Source of the DNA: an uncultured Verrucomicrobiota bacterium
GTDB taxonomy: Bacteria; Verrucomicrobiota; Verrucomicrobiia; Limisphaerales; UBA9464
Assembly: GCA_903939515.1 (NCBI GenBank)
Contig: CAJAHH010000010.1
Coordinates: 140,604-204,603, forward strand
DNA length: 64,000 bases
Direction of reading: 5' to 3'
Part shown: positions 53,085 to 61,885 of the stretch, in pieces
Layout of the letters: every line of letters begins with the position of its first letter
Position numbering within the stretch: position 1 is the first letter of the stretch
Program-made: the position numbers and the translations under genes
The notes under the pieces: generated by a model
Databases searched by the model: none
What the model was told of the DNA's origin: nothing
The model's input: the letters and a program-made list of their open reading frames with translations, nothing else

Positions 53085-53157
53085 GGCTAGGCAGACGTGA
53101 ATGGATTACTCGCATGTTCACGAAAAAACACGCCAGTCTGAGAATGAATGGCTGGAG

Positions 53158-54546
53158 TCATCCCACCAGTTCCTTCATGGGCTGAACCCCCGGGTCGACG
53201 AGGAATTGGGGCCGACCGCTCAAATCAGGAACGGTGACCTTGTTCACGTCCAACCCCATAGCATGATACAAAGTCGCATGAACCTCACCGAAAGTGGTGG
53301 GTCGAGAATCGGCCTCGCCACCCAATCGGTCGGTGGATCCGATCACCTGCCCATGCCGGAGGCCGCCTCCCGCCAAGAGCGAAAAACCTACCCGAGGCCA
53401 GTGATCACGGCCGCCATCCTTGTTAATGGTAGGAGTCCGCCCGAACTCTCCAGCGACTAACACGGACACATCCTTGTCCAATCCCCGCTCGTGGAGATCG
53501 GTGATGAGCGCACTGAGCCCCTGATCGAACAACGGAAGATCCTGACGCAGCGCTCCAAAGTTATCGCCATGATGATCCCACCGACTGAAGGCGAGAGTGA
53601 CACAACGGGCCCCCGCCTCGACCAGACGTCGGGCCACTAGGAACTGTTCCATCAGTTTCGGCGCCCCATCATCCCGATTGCGGGAGTCTCCCTGGCCATA
53701 ACGGGCTATGACTGCGGGGTCCTCGTTTTTGAAATCCAGCGCGCGCATGAGACGACTGGAGGTCAGGATGCCAAAAGCCTGCTGGGTATAGGCATCAGCC
53801 CCAGCCAACTGCCCGCTGGTATCCACCTCGCGACGGAAGCCATCGAGGGCCCCCAGAAGCGTTCGGCGATCAGCGAGGCGATCCAAGGTGATGCCATTGA
53901 GCACCATATCGTCCTTGCCACCCCCCTTGTTGATCTCGAAGGGCGCATAGGCCGCTCCCAGATAACCAGCCACGCCGTTATCCGACCAAGGGACATGCCC
54001 CATCTTAGGCGCCAACCCGACCGAGGCGGGAATAGCCGGATCGGCAGAACCTTGAAGTTTAGCCAGCAGAGCCCCCATTGCCGGCCAGCCTCCTGGAGGT
54101 TGATTCCGGTTCAATCGACCTGTGTAGGTTTGGAAGGACTCGTGACGGTCTTCCATGCCCACCATCGACCGGATCAGCGTGCATCGATCCATCACCTTGG
54201 CCATCCGCGGCAAATGCTCGCAAATCTGCAACCCAGGCACCGACGTGGCGATCGGATTGAATTCGCCCCGAATCTCAGCCGGGGCATCCTGCTTGAGATC
54301 GAACATGTCCTGGTGGCTGGGGCCACCCGGCAAAAAAATGAGAATAACCGCCTTGTGGGATCGGCCCGCAGGACGAAGACCCACCGACGATTCCGCACGA
54401 AGCAACGAGGAAAGACCAACGCCACCCATGCCCAACGCACCAATACGCAAAAACCCCCGCCGCGAGACGCCGTCGCAAAAGCCGCAAGACGATGATTTTT
54501 GGCCCAGAATGGTAAGCACTGGAATAAGGGGAAGGTGAACCCTCAC
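53158..54546 (-). CDS. DUF1501 protein, Tat-exported (paralogue 2)
   Basis: A 462-residue DUF1501 protein, the first gene of the five-gene cytochrome-like group. There is no ATG; GTG at 54546 is used, but GTG at 54519 would give an opening (LTILGQKSSSCGFCDGVSRRGF) closer to that of its neighbour. The Tat signal SRRGFLRIGALGMGG, VILIFLPGGPSHQDMFDLK, RDHWPRVGFSLLAGGG and STDRLGGEAD mirror paralogue 1, suggesting an old tandem duplication. Chemistry unknown. Confidence 0.9.
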   Translation of the reverse strand: MRVHLPLIPVLTILGQKSSSCGFCDGVSRRGFLRIGALGMGGVGLSSLLRAESSVGLRPAGRSHKAVILIFLPGGPSHQDMFDLKQDAPAEIRGEFNPIATSVPGLQICEHLPRMAKVMDRCTLIRSMVGMEDRHESFQTYTGRLNRNQPPGGWPAMGALLAKLQGSADPAIPASVGLAPKMGHVPWSDNGVAGYLGAAYAPFEINKGGGKDDMVLNGITLDRLADRRTLLGALDGFRREVDTSGQLAGADAYTQQAFGILTSSRLMRALDFKNEDPAVIARYGQGDSRNRDDGAPKLMEQFLVARRLVEAGARCVTLAFSRWDHHGDNFGALRQDLPLFDQGLSALITDLHERGLDKDVSVLVAGEFGRTPTINKDGGRDHWPRVGFSLLAGGGLRHGQVIGSTDRLGGEADSRPTTFGEVHATLYHAMGLDVNKVTVPDLSGRPQFLVDPGVQPMKELVG

Positions 54547-54762
54547 AGCACTTCAAAAAACGATGAGTGTCAACCCCGAAGCCCCCTATTTTCTGGGGTT
54601 TCTTCCGACCAATTCCAACGGGGTGATTGCCGGGGTTCAACAACGCCCAATTTCACCCTCTCTACCTGTGTTTCTTCCGGAGATGAGCAAGCGGAGAACC
54701 CCTGCAAATCCAGCGGGAGAAGATCGACAGGGAACACCCTTGCCGAGGCCCAAGCCCCAAGC

Positions 54763-54802
54763 CAACAAAACGGGGTCCGGCACCTTTGGCACCGGACCCC
54801 GT
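54763..54802 (-). terminator. Intrinsic terminator after rplS
   Basis: ACGGGGTCCGG (54770-54780) pairs with CCGGACCCCGT (54792-54802) around an 11-base interior that can pair further; on the minus strand the stem is followed by TTTTGTT. It lies 34 bases after the rplS stop codon and ends the ribosomal operon. Confidence 0.88.
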
Positions 54803-54835
54803 AAGATTCTTGAGATAAAGGAAGCTGAGTGCCGA

Positions 54836-55204
54836 TTAGGCGGCCAACAGCGTGTCCTTTTCCTTGACTGCCATGGCTCCCTTGCCGATGCGGCCGCGGA
54901 GGTAGGTCAGCTTGGCGCGACGCACAGAACCCTGACGCTCCACCTCAACCTTGTCCACGCGCGGGGAGTGGGTCGGGAAGATACGCTCCACACCCTCGCC
55001 GTAGCTGATACGGCGGACGGTGAAGGTTTGGTTCAAACCGCGGCCGCGGACACCGATCACGACACCCGCGAAGATCTGAATACGCTCCTTGTCGCCCTCG
55101 ACGACCTTGGTGTGCACCCGGACGCTGTCGCCCACGTTGAATTTCGCGGGTTCCTTGCGGAACTGCTCGCCCTCGATTTTGTCAAACAATGCGGCCTTGT
55201 TCAT
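54836..55204 (-). CDS. rplS: 50S ribosomal protein L19
   Basis: Sits at the 30S-50S interface. The 122-residue protein shows [52 protein letters not shown] and a basic [14 protein letters not shown], all diagnostic. Last gene of the locus: 205 bases separate it from trmD and a strong terminator follows. Confidence 0.97.
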   Translation of the reverse strand: MNKAALFDKIEGEQFRKEPAKFNVGDSVRVHTKVVEGDKERIQIFAGVVIGVRGRGLNQTFTVRRISYGEGVERIFPTHSPRVDKVEVERQGSVRRAKLTYLRGRIGKGAMAVKEKDTLLAA

Positions 55205-55296
55205 GGCTGTGTTCTCTTCAAATTTCCAAAACTAAATTTCCCGAACCCTTAATCTTACGAAAAAGGGACTCTCCAAAAAAACTTTCGACCCGTCAA

Positions 55297-55326
55297 TTCG
55301 ACATCCAGAATTTCGACATCCAGAAT
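55297..55326. repeat. 15-bp direct tandem duplication upstream of rplS
   Basis: TTCGACATCCAGAAT occurs twice without spacing (55297-55311 and 55312-55326) in the trmD-rplS spacer. Followed at 55363-55379 by a palindrome GATTTCGA-T-TCGAAATC. Possibly slippage in non-coding DNA; a regulatory role for rplS is not shown. Confidence 0.8.
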
Positions 55327-55409
55327 TTCGCCCCTGCCTCAGTAGCGATCTGATATTTATTAGATTTCGATTCGAAATCCGATCTAAACTCGACCAGCCC
55401 GAAGCTGGG

Positions 55410-56105
55410 CTATTTGCCCGGTTTTCGCCAGCGGTACTTTTCCCACAGATCCGGCCGGTGCTCGGCCGTCCGCCTCATGGATTCCTTTTGTCTCCATCGA
55501 GCGATCTCGGAGTGGTTCCCAGACATGAGCACCTCAGGAACCGTCCATCCGCGAAACTCCGCTGGCCGGGTATAGTGAGGGTATTCCAGTAATCCGTCAC
55601 CATGAGATTCTTCGGAAGCGCTCATCGCGTCTCCAAGAGCTCCCGGCAACAGGCGAGTAACGGTGTCTACAATGACCATGGCTGGCAACGCGCCATTGGT
55701 GAGGACATAGTCCCCAATGCTCAAGGCATCGTCGGCCAAATGCTCCCTGATTCGCTCGTCGAACCCCTCGTAGCTCCCGCAAATCAAGATCACATGATTT
55801 AGGGCCGCTAGTTCACCAGCCACTGCCTGGTTGAATGGACGCCCACCGGGAGCGGTGAGGATGACTCGCGTTTCTGGCCCCCGAAGGGACTCCACTGCTT
55901 CAAAGATCGGTTCTGGCTTGAGAACCATTCCTGGTCCGCCGCCAAAGGGTCGGTCATCGACCGTTTTATGCCGGTCATGAGCCCAGTCGCGAAGAAAGTG
56001 GATCTTGAGATCCAAAATCCCAGCCTTTCGCGCTCTCCCCACGATGCTCTCGTCCAAAGGACCTGAGAACATCTCCGGAAATAGGGTCAAAATATCAACC
56101 TTCAT
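55410..56105 (-). CDS. trmD: tRNA (guanine(37)-N1)-methyltransferase
   Basis: SPOUT-class enzyme that methylates G37 of tRNAs to prevent frameshifting. The ATG at 56105 gives MKVDILTLFPEMFSGPLDESI, the normal opening, 231 residues. The knot motif and SAM site are seen in DDRPFGGGPGMVLKPEP, LICGSYEGFDERI and DYVLTNGALPAMVIVD. In most bacteria rimM lies immediately upstream; here a 750-base gene-free stretch does. Confidence 0.96.
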   Translation of the reverse strand: MKVDILTLFPEMFSGPLDESIVGRARKAGILDLKIHFLRDWAHDRHKTVDDRPFGGGPGMVLKPEPIFEAVESLRGPETRVILTAPGGRPFNQAVAGELAALNHVILICGSYEGFDERIREHLADDALSIGDYVLTNGALPAMVIVDTVTRLLPGALGDAMSASEESHGDGLLEYPHYTRPAEFRGWTVPEVLMSGNHSEIARWRQKESMRRTAEHRPDLWEKYRWRKPGK

Positions 56106-56855
56106 GGGGCACTCCGCCAAAGTTTGTCGCCTCACCCGTTTTTGCACCACGTCCACCAGGCTTCAAAAAAGCGCCAACGAACCTCAAGGGATCCATCAAC
56201 GGTGAAACCTAGAGTTTGACGCGACCGCGAGAAAATACTGCAGAACCTCGGTCGAATCCAATCACGACCCCGCTGTTTTTTTTGGGTGTTTGAGATCCAC
56301 TGAAAACTCCGCCACAAAACATCGATTCAAGTTGGTGCGAAAACCTCCAGCCGCTGAATCCGCCCTGCAAACGTGGGATTCAGAACACTGGGCCGAAGCG
56401 TTTAAAACCGAGACGATTGGGTCTCGATGGTTTTACACCGAGGCTTATACACCGAGGTTCTTACCAAGCTGGATCAACTGACGGTTAGCCAACCAATAGC
56501 CCTCCTAAGGTCGGTCAAGGCAAGAGGTCAGTCACCGCAAGTTGAGACCAGGGGAGCCGAGGAACTTTGGACCCATGGATACCTCTGCAAATGACTTTGC
56601 AAGAAAGATCCAGTTGAGAGTCAATGGACCGAGATAGATCTCACCTAGACACTCGGATGGATTAAATCGAATCGACCCAAGCGTGGTAGAAGGAGGCTTT
56701 GAATTAACCGGAGCTTTGAACTGACCGGGGCTCTGGACTGACCGGAGCTTTGGACCGACCGGAGCTTTGGACCGACCGGAGCTTTGGACCGACCGGGATT
56801 GTGGCGACTCAAACTCTCGGCAACCTAGGCTGTCGGTGAGCTCTATTTGTAAGCT
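56106..56855. other. Gene-free spacer where rimM is expected
   Basis: 750 bases between khpA and trmD on the minus strand. I found no RimM-like frame on either strand; open frames of about 60 codons (56132-56317 minus, 56290-56481 plus) have no family features. A run of eight or nine T lies near 56276-56283. The right end carries the 17-bp minisatellite. The absence of rimM in the canonical rpsP-khpA-rimM-trmD-rplS order is notable. Confidence 0.75.
56707..56806. repeat. 17-bp minisatellite
   Basis: Five full tandem units plus a partial one of ACCGGAGCTTTGGACCG. Units 3-5 (56741-56757, 56758-56774, 56775-56791) are identical; units 1 and 2 (56707-56723, 56724-56740) have few changes. It ends about 50 bases before the stop of the khpA gene. 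Copy number should vary between strains. Confidence 0.93.
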
Positions 56856-57092
56856 CTATTCGTCCTCAACCAAATCCACCGTGCAGCGGCGCCCCGCCTT
56901 GGCCGCACCCACCTGGAGCACGGACCGAATAGCCTGAATCGTACCGCCACGACGACCAATGATCTTGCCAGCGTCTTCGCGAGCGACACGCACCTCGTAC
57001 ACTGTAAGGCCACCCCGCTCGGCAGGAGTCACGGAGACCGATTCCGGTTCATCCACTAACTCCTTCACCACAAACTCGAGGAAGGCCTGCAT
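56856..57092 (-). CDS. khpA: KH-domain RNA-binding protein KhpA
   Basis: A 78-residue single-domain KH type II protein with the GxxG loop in KIIGRRGGTIQAIRSVL. Family members (KhpA) bind RNA, often with KhpB, and affect cell size and sRNA function. Its gene follows rpsP by 28 bases, as in many bacteria. Length is normal. Confidence 0.93.
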   Translation of the reverse strand: MQAFLEFVVKELVDEPESVSVTPAERGGLTVYEVRVAREDAGKIIGRRGGTIQAIRSVLQVGAAKAGRRCTVDLVEDE

Positions 57093-57120
57093 AGTGACAG
57101 CGTGTCAGCGATGAAACGCT

Positions 57121-57384
57121 TCAGGCAGCAACAGCAGCAACAGCAGCCACCTTGACGGACTTCTTGATGAAAGAAGCCACGGTCTCGCTGGGCTGAGCAC
57201 CGACACCCATCCAATATTGGGCGCGACCCAAGTCCAAGGTGTAGTTGTTGCCCTTGGTCTTAGGATTGTAGGTGCCAATCTCTTCAATGAACCTGCCGTC
57301 CCGGGGACTGCGTCCATTGGCCACCACGATCCGGTAAACCGGGTTGTTTTTGTTACCGCCGCGCTTCAGACGAATACGAACCAT
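57121..57384 (-). CDS. rpsP: 30S ribosomal protein S16
   Basis: The 87-residue protein begins [29 protein letters not shown] and continues [32 protein letters not shown], all diagnostic for S16. The C-terminus ends in an unusual Ala/Val-rich tail. First gene of the rpsP-khpA-trmD-rplS locus. Confidence 0.97.
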   Translation of the reverse strand: MVRIRLKRGGNKNNPVYRIVVANGRSPRDGRFIEEIGTYNPKTKGNNYTLDLGRAQYWMGVGAQPSETVASFIKKSVKVAAVAAVAA

Positions 57385-57526
57385 AGAAATGTGTATTTCT
57401 GCCCGGTTTCACGGGCGAATTGCCTCAAATGAAAGAACAAAGTAGTATCATTCCCACTGGGGAGGCAAGCGATCATTTTGTAAACCTGATCAACACGTCC
57501 GCTCACCCCATCCTGCGGGACACCCA

Positions 57527-58822
57527 TCAGATGATGGTTTTGTCCGGAATGACCGACCCCTTGGGAATGACCAAGATACCGTCCCGAATGTAATAGAGGG
57601 GGTGATCCACATCGGCGGCCTTGCCCTCCGGCGACAAAATGCAGTTGCGGCCGATCCGGGCATTCTTGTCGATGATCGCGTTGTCGATCCGCGTTCCACG
57701 GCCCACGCCAATGGGGATCCCCTGGTTTTCAGGGCGATTGCGCTTCTCGGTGTTGTCGTAGTAGTCGGCACCCATCATCACCACGCGATTCAAGCAACTC
57801 CCCGCGTCGAGGATGGATCGAATACCCACGACGGCGTGGCGCAACTGTGCGTGGTCAATGGTGCACCCGTCGGCGATCACCGCGTGATCGATCGCCGCAC
57901 TCTCGATGCGGGTAGCCGGCAGGTAGCGGGGCCGCGTAAAAACCGTGGGGTTAAAGAAATCAAACTGAGGCCGATCACTCGTCTGATCGAGACTGGCCTC
58001 GAAGAAGCTGCGGATGGTTCCGATGTCCTCCCAGTATCCCTGGAAAATGTAGGAGTAGACCCGTTGATTCTCGATGGCCCCCGGAATGATGTGCTTGCCG
58101 AAATCGGTGTGATTGTTGTTGAGCAACTCGAAGAGGACGTCGCGGTTGAAAACATAAATACCCATCGAGGCGAGATAGAGGTCTTCATCGCGCTGGATGC
58201 CCAACTTCGGATAAGTGGCACGATCGAGCTTCATGGACTCCAACACCGCCGGATCCTTCGGTTTCTCAACGAAACGGGTGATCCGGTTCTCGGGATTGAC
58301 CTGCATGATGCCCAGCGCCGAAGCCTCGCGCGCGGCCACGGGTATGGTCGCCACGGTCAGGTCGGCCGAGTGATCGATGTGCGCTTGAAGGACCGACTGG
58401 AAGTCCATCTGGTACAACTGGTCACCCGAGAGAATCAGCGCGTACTCGAAGTCGTTGTTCTTGAAGTGCTGGAGATTCTTACGGACCGCATCCGCCGTTC
58501 CCTGATACCAACTCGTACTGGAGAAGCTCTGCTCGGCCGCCAGTAGTTCCACGAAGCCGCCGCTGAAGTGATCGAACTTGTAGCTCTGGGAAACGTGACG
58601 GTGCAGCGAAGCCGAGTTAAACTGCGTCAGCAAATAGATGCGGCGCAGGCCACTGTTGATGCAGTTCGAAATAGGAATATCGACCAACCGGTACTTGCCC
58701 GCCAGCGGCACAGCCGGCTTGGCGCGATCCCGGGTCAGTGGGAACAATCGAGTCCCCTGACCTCCCCCCATGATGATGCTGAGGGTGTTTTCGTTGAATG
58801 AGGAGGGGCGTGGAAGGGGCAT
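57527..58822 (-). CDS. glgC: Glucose-1-phosphate adenylyltransferase (ADP-glucose pyrophosphorylase)
   Basis: Makes ADP-glucose for glycogen synthesis and is normally allosterically controlled. The 431-residue protein has the nucleotidyltransferase loop IIMGGGQGTRLFPLTRDRAKPAVPLAG, the SWYQGTADAVRKNL segment, LILSGDQLYQMD, and a C-terminal left-handed beta-helix with VVMMGADYYDN and RIGRNCILSPEGK. No other glg gene is adjacent. The start ATG follows a weak hairpin (AAGACC/GGTCTT near 58829-58847). Confidence 0.96.
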   Translation of the reverse strand: MPLPRPSSFNENTLSIIMGGGQGTRLFPLTRDRAKPAVPLAGKYRLVDIPISNCINSGLRRIYLLTQFNSASLHRHVSQSYKFDHFSGGFVELLAAEQSFSSTSWYQGTADAVRKNLQHFKNNDFEYALILSGDQLYQMDFQSVLQAHIDHSADLTVATIPVAAREASALGIMQVNPENRITRFVEKPKDPAVLESMKLDRATYPKLGIQRDEDLYLASMGIYVFNRDVLFELLNNNHTDFGKHIIPGAIENQRVYSYIFQGYWEDIGTIRSFFEASLDQTSDRPQFDFFNPTVFTRPRYLPATRIESAAIDHAVIADGCTIDHAQLRHAVVGIRSILDAGSCLNRVVMMGADYYDNTEKRNRPENQGIPIGVGRGTRIDNAIIDKNARIGRNCILSPEGKAADVDHPLYYIRDGILVIPKGSVIPDKTII

Positions 58823-58947
58823 GCTGGGAAGACCTAGTTTTGGTCTTTCTAGTCCCGACTCCTTTCTTTCTCAAGGTGAGATAAACCCTCAAGTCGGTGC
58901 ACTCACACTGGCCAGATTCCTCCACCGCCAGTTCCCAAGCTTCCTCT

Positions 58948-61746
58948 TCAGACCAACCGTTGGCCGCCACCATCGAAACCACTCCCATCCAGATCGATGA
59001 GAATGTCCCGAGGTTCGGCCCCCTTGCCCGGCCCAACGACACCTCGATCCTCCAGTTCATCCATCATACGAGCGGCACGCCCGTAGCCCAATTTGAGCCT
59101 CCGTTGAAGCAGGGAAACACTTGCCTTCTTCTCCGTGCGGATGACCTCAATGCACTTTTGAAGGAGCTCATCATCCTCGCTGCTCCCCTCGTCGTCGGGA
59201 TCAAGCGTCATAGATCCCAAGCTACTCTGAGCCTTCTGCAGAGCCTGATGAATCTCGGGCTCGTAGCTCGGTTTGCCCTGCACGCTGATGTGACTCATCA
59301 CCGCTTCAATCTCGGCGTCAGTAATCAGAGCCCCTTGAGCCCGAATCAATCGTCCGGATCCGGGGGGTAAGTAGAGCATGTCGCCCTTGCCCAGCAGCTT
59401 GTCGGCACCCATCTGATCGAGAATGGTGCGGGAGTCGACCTTGGCCGCCACCTGGAAGGCAATACGCGCCGGGATGTTGGCCTTGATGACGCCAGTAATG
59501 ACGTCCACCGAAGGCCGCTGGGTTGCGACGATGCAATGAATGCCCGCGGCCCGTGCCATTTGCGTGATACGGGCGATGGCCATCTCGACATCGGCCGGAG
59601 CTACCAGCATTAGGTCCGCCAACTCATCGATGATGACCACGATGTAGGAGAGCTTTTCCGGGATGACGATGTCCTCGTCCCGGGGGACGACGATCTGCTC
59701 ATCAATTTCGACAGCAAACCCATCAGCCCCTGGTTCGACACGCTCCTTGCGTGTGGTCAGCGGCAATTCCGGATCCTTGGGCGGCAGCGGTTTTTCTTTC
59801 GGCCGCTCATTGAACGACTTGATATTGCGCACCCCGACCCGAGCAAAGATCTGGTAGCGCTTCTCCATCTCGTTGACGACCCATCGCAAGGCAAGGATCA
59901 CCTTCTTGGGATCCGTCACCACCGGCACGACCAGATGCGGCAGCGCATTGTACTGCTGCAATTCCACCACCTTCGGATCGATCATCACGAAGCGGAGTTG
60001 GTCCGGGCTGAACCGGTACACCAAGGAGGCGATGATGGTGTTGATGCACACCGATTTACCCGAACCGGTGCTGCCGGCGATCATCACGTGAGGCATCTCA
60101 GCCAGGTCGGCGATGATCGGATGCCCATAGACATCTTTGCCCAGGGCCAGCGGGATCCGAGCCTTCGTGTTCTGCCACTCCGGGGATTCCAGAAGATCCC
60201 GCATGATCACCTTGGTCTTGATTGCATTGGGAACCTCGACACCCACCGAGGATTTGCCGGGAATCGGAGCTAAGATGTTCAGCCGTTCGGCCTTCATGGC
60301 CGCGGCGATGTTGTTGGTCAGGCCTGCGATCTTCTCCAGTTTTACCCCGGGCGCCGGATGCAATTCATAACGAGTGATGGTGGGCCCCTTGGTGATGTCG
60401 CCCGGTGCGACCTCGATGCCGAACTGGGCCAGCGTTTGAACCATGAGCCGAGCATTAGCCATGAGTTCCTCCTTGGTCTCGGTCGGTTTGACGGAGGTGT
60501 CCGGCAGGCTCAGCAGGTCAATTGATGGTAGTCGATAATTTCCGATGATCGGCGCGCTGGCCACGGTGATCGGCTTAATCTTGCGAGGCTGCATCACCAC
60601 GCGTGGACGAGCAGCGACCACAGGCAGCGCTTCGGCTATTGGATGTGCAGCGTCCTCAGGGCGATCCCAAGGAGGAGCATCCTCGCCATCGAGCGGCTCA
60701 GCCCTGGGCCCGACGGACTCAACGGATTCAACAGTGCTCCCCTCCTCATCATTCAAATCAGCACCCGGCGGACGGCCCAAAATGCGCTCAGCCACCGACT
60801 TGGGCTTCCGGGGTTCCGATGCCAGAGCCGGCTCGTCGCCCGCAGGGGTGAGCACTGCAGAGATTTCATCAGCCTTGATCACCTCGCCGGCCTGGACGGT
60901 CCGAACCTCCCGGGGTTGGGGGACACTCAAATCACGAATGGTCACCTCGGGGAAGGGTTTTAAGTCGGCTCCCACTCCGGAGGGTTCCGAAACCCCGTCA
61001 GGCTGGGGAACTACTGCGGCCTTGGCACGGGCCGGCTTGGTGACCGCGGAAGAGACCTCCGACTCGACGTCCGCTTGCTTGGTCAACTCACGAGCCTTCT
61101 TCTCCAACGCCTTGGCCTTCTTCTCGATGGAGGCCTCCTCGGCAGCCATCTTTTCCTCGGGAGTCTTCGGGACACGCACCCACAACTGCCGGATCCAAAC
61201 CAGCAACTGGTAGTCGGTGAGGAAGAGCAGGCTCGCCAGATAAATGATAACATAGGTCACGGCCGCACCCATTCGGCCCACCGAATACTCGACCCAGGCA
61301 TTGTTGATTTGATGCCCCAGAAGCCCTCCCGGACTAGGCCCGCTGTTCTTGCGAATTTGGACGCCCGGAATCCAACGCTCACAAAGATCCAGCACGCCCA
61401 CGCAGGCGATCACCAGGCCCACCGAGGCGAGGAGCGATCGCCAACGCCGCAGGTAATTCAGGGAAGGAATGAAGGACGCGAAACCAAACCCCAACAAAAG
61501 CACCGGGAGCACCCAGATACCGAAACCCAGGACTAGATGAAGGTTGTAGACCACGTGGGCCCCGAAACGGCCCATCCAATTCCGGATGGCCGTATTGGGC
61601 TCGGTGGTGTTGACGCCAAGATCCAGTCGATCGTAGGAAATGAGGGCGGCGGCAAGCACCACCGCCACCAGGATTAGCAACAACCCTTGGCTATCGACCC
61701 AGATACGGTCCTTGCTGGATTCCTCTGTCCGCTCTTTGGTCGCCAC
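58948..61746 (-). CDS. ftsK: DNA translocase FtsK
   Basis: Septal ATPase that pumps DNA to the dif site and links division to chromosome segregation. The GTG at 61746 is preferred (VATKERTEESSKD...), giving 932 residues; an upstream GTG at 61797 would add a Cys/Arg-rich stretch. Membrane helices (about 20-175), a Pro/Glu-rich linker (about 220-390), then the motor: AGSTGSGKSVCINTIIASLVYR (Walker A), IVVIIDELADLMLVAP (Walker B), ATQRPSVDVITGVIKANIPAR. The gamma winged helix (VSLLQRRLKLGYGRAARMMD) that reads KOPS is present near the C-terminus. Divergent from the RluD-family gene. Confidence 0.95.
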   Translation of the reverse strand: MATKERTEESSKDRIWVDSQGLLLILVAVVLAAALISYDRLDLGVNTTEPNTAIRNWMGRFGAHVVYNLHLVLGFGIWVLPVLLLGFGFASFIPSLNYLRRWRSLLASVGLVIACVGVLDLCERWIPGVQIRKNSGPSPGGLLGHQINNAWVEYSVGRMGAAVTYVIIYLASLLFLTDYQLLVWIRQLWVRVPKTPEEKMAAEEASIEKKAKALEKKARELTKQADVESEVSSAVTKPARAKAAVVPQPDGVSEPSGVGADLKPFPEVTIRDLSVPQPREVRTVQAGEVIKADEISAVLTPAGDEPALASEPRKPKSVAERILGRPPGADLNDEEGSTVESVESVGPRAEPLDGEDAPPWDRPEDAAHPIAEALPVVAARPRVVMQPRKIKPITVASAPIIGNYRLPSIDLLSLPDTSVKPTETKEELMANARLMVQTLAQFGIEVAPGDITKGPTITRYELHPAPGVKLEKIAGLTNNIAAAMKAERLNILAPIPGKSSVGVEVPNAIKTKVIMRDLLESPEWQNTKARIPLALGKDVYGHPIIADLAEMPHVMIAGSTGSGKSVCINTIIASLVYRFSPDQLRFVMIDPKVVELQQYNALPHLVVPVVTDPKKVILALRWVVNEMEKRYQIFARVGVRNIKSFNERPKEKPLPPKDPELPLTTRKERVEPGADGFAVEIDEQIVVPRDEDIVIPEKLSYIVVIIDELADLMLVAPADVEMAIARITQMARAAGIHCIVATQRPSVDVITGVIKANIPARIAFQVAAKVDSRTILDQMGADKLLGKGDMLYLPPGSGRLIRAQGALITDAEIEAVMSHISVQGKPSYEPEIHQALQKAQSSLGSMTLDPDDEGSSEDDELLQKCIEVIRTEKKASVSLLQRRLKLGYGRAARMMDELEDRGVVGPGKGAEPRDILIDLDGSGFDGGGQRLV

Positions 61747-61885
61747 GCCTGCCAATCTACGGACCCGCCGGAGGCAACGGCAAGCGGGGAACCGCACGGT
61801 TAAAGAATGAGCCGGATTGGCGGTCGCCTTCAGAGGCCCGACCGCTTATCTTCCCGCCCACCGGACAGGCCACGGTGATTGAACC

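Noticed and set aside
55394..55414. Small hairpin overlapping the trmD stop as a terminator
   Set aside because: Short stem with no T run; trmD and rplS are likely read as one transcript.
56290..56481. 63-codon plus-strand open frame in the rimM gap
   Set aside because: No ribosome binding site, no family features; conservation cannot be judged from this window.
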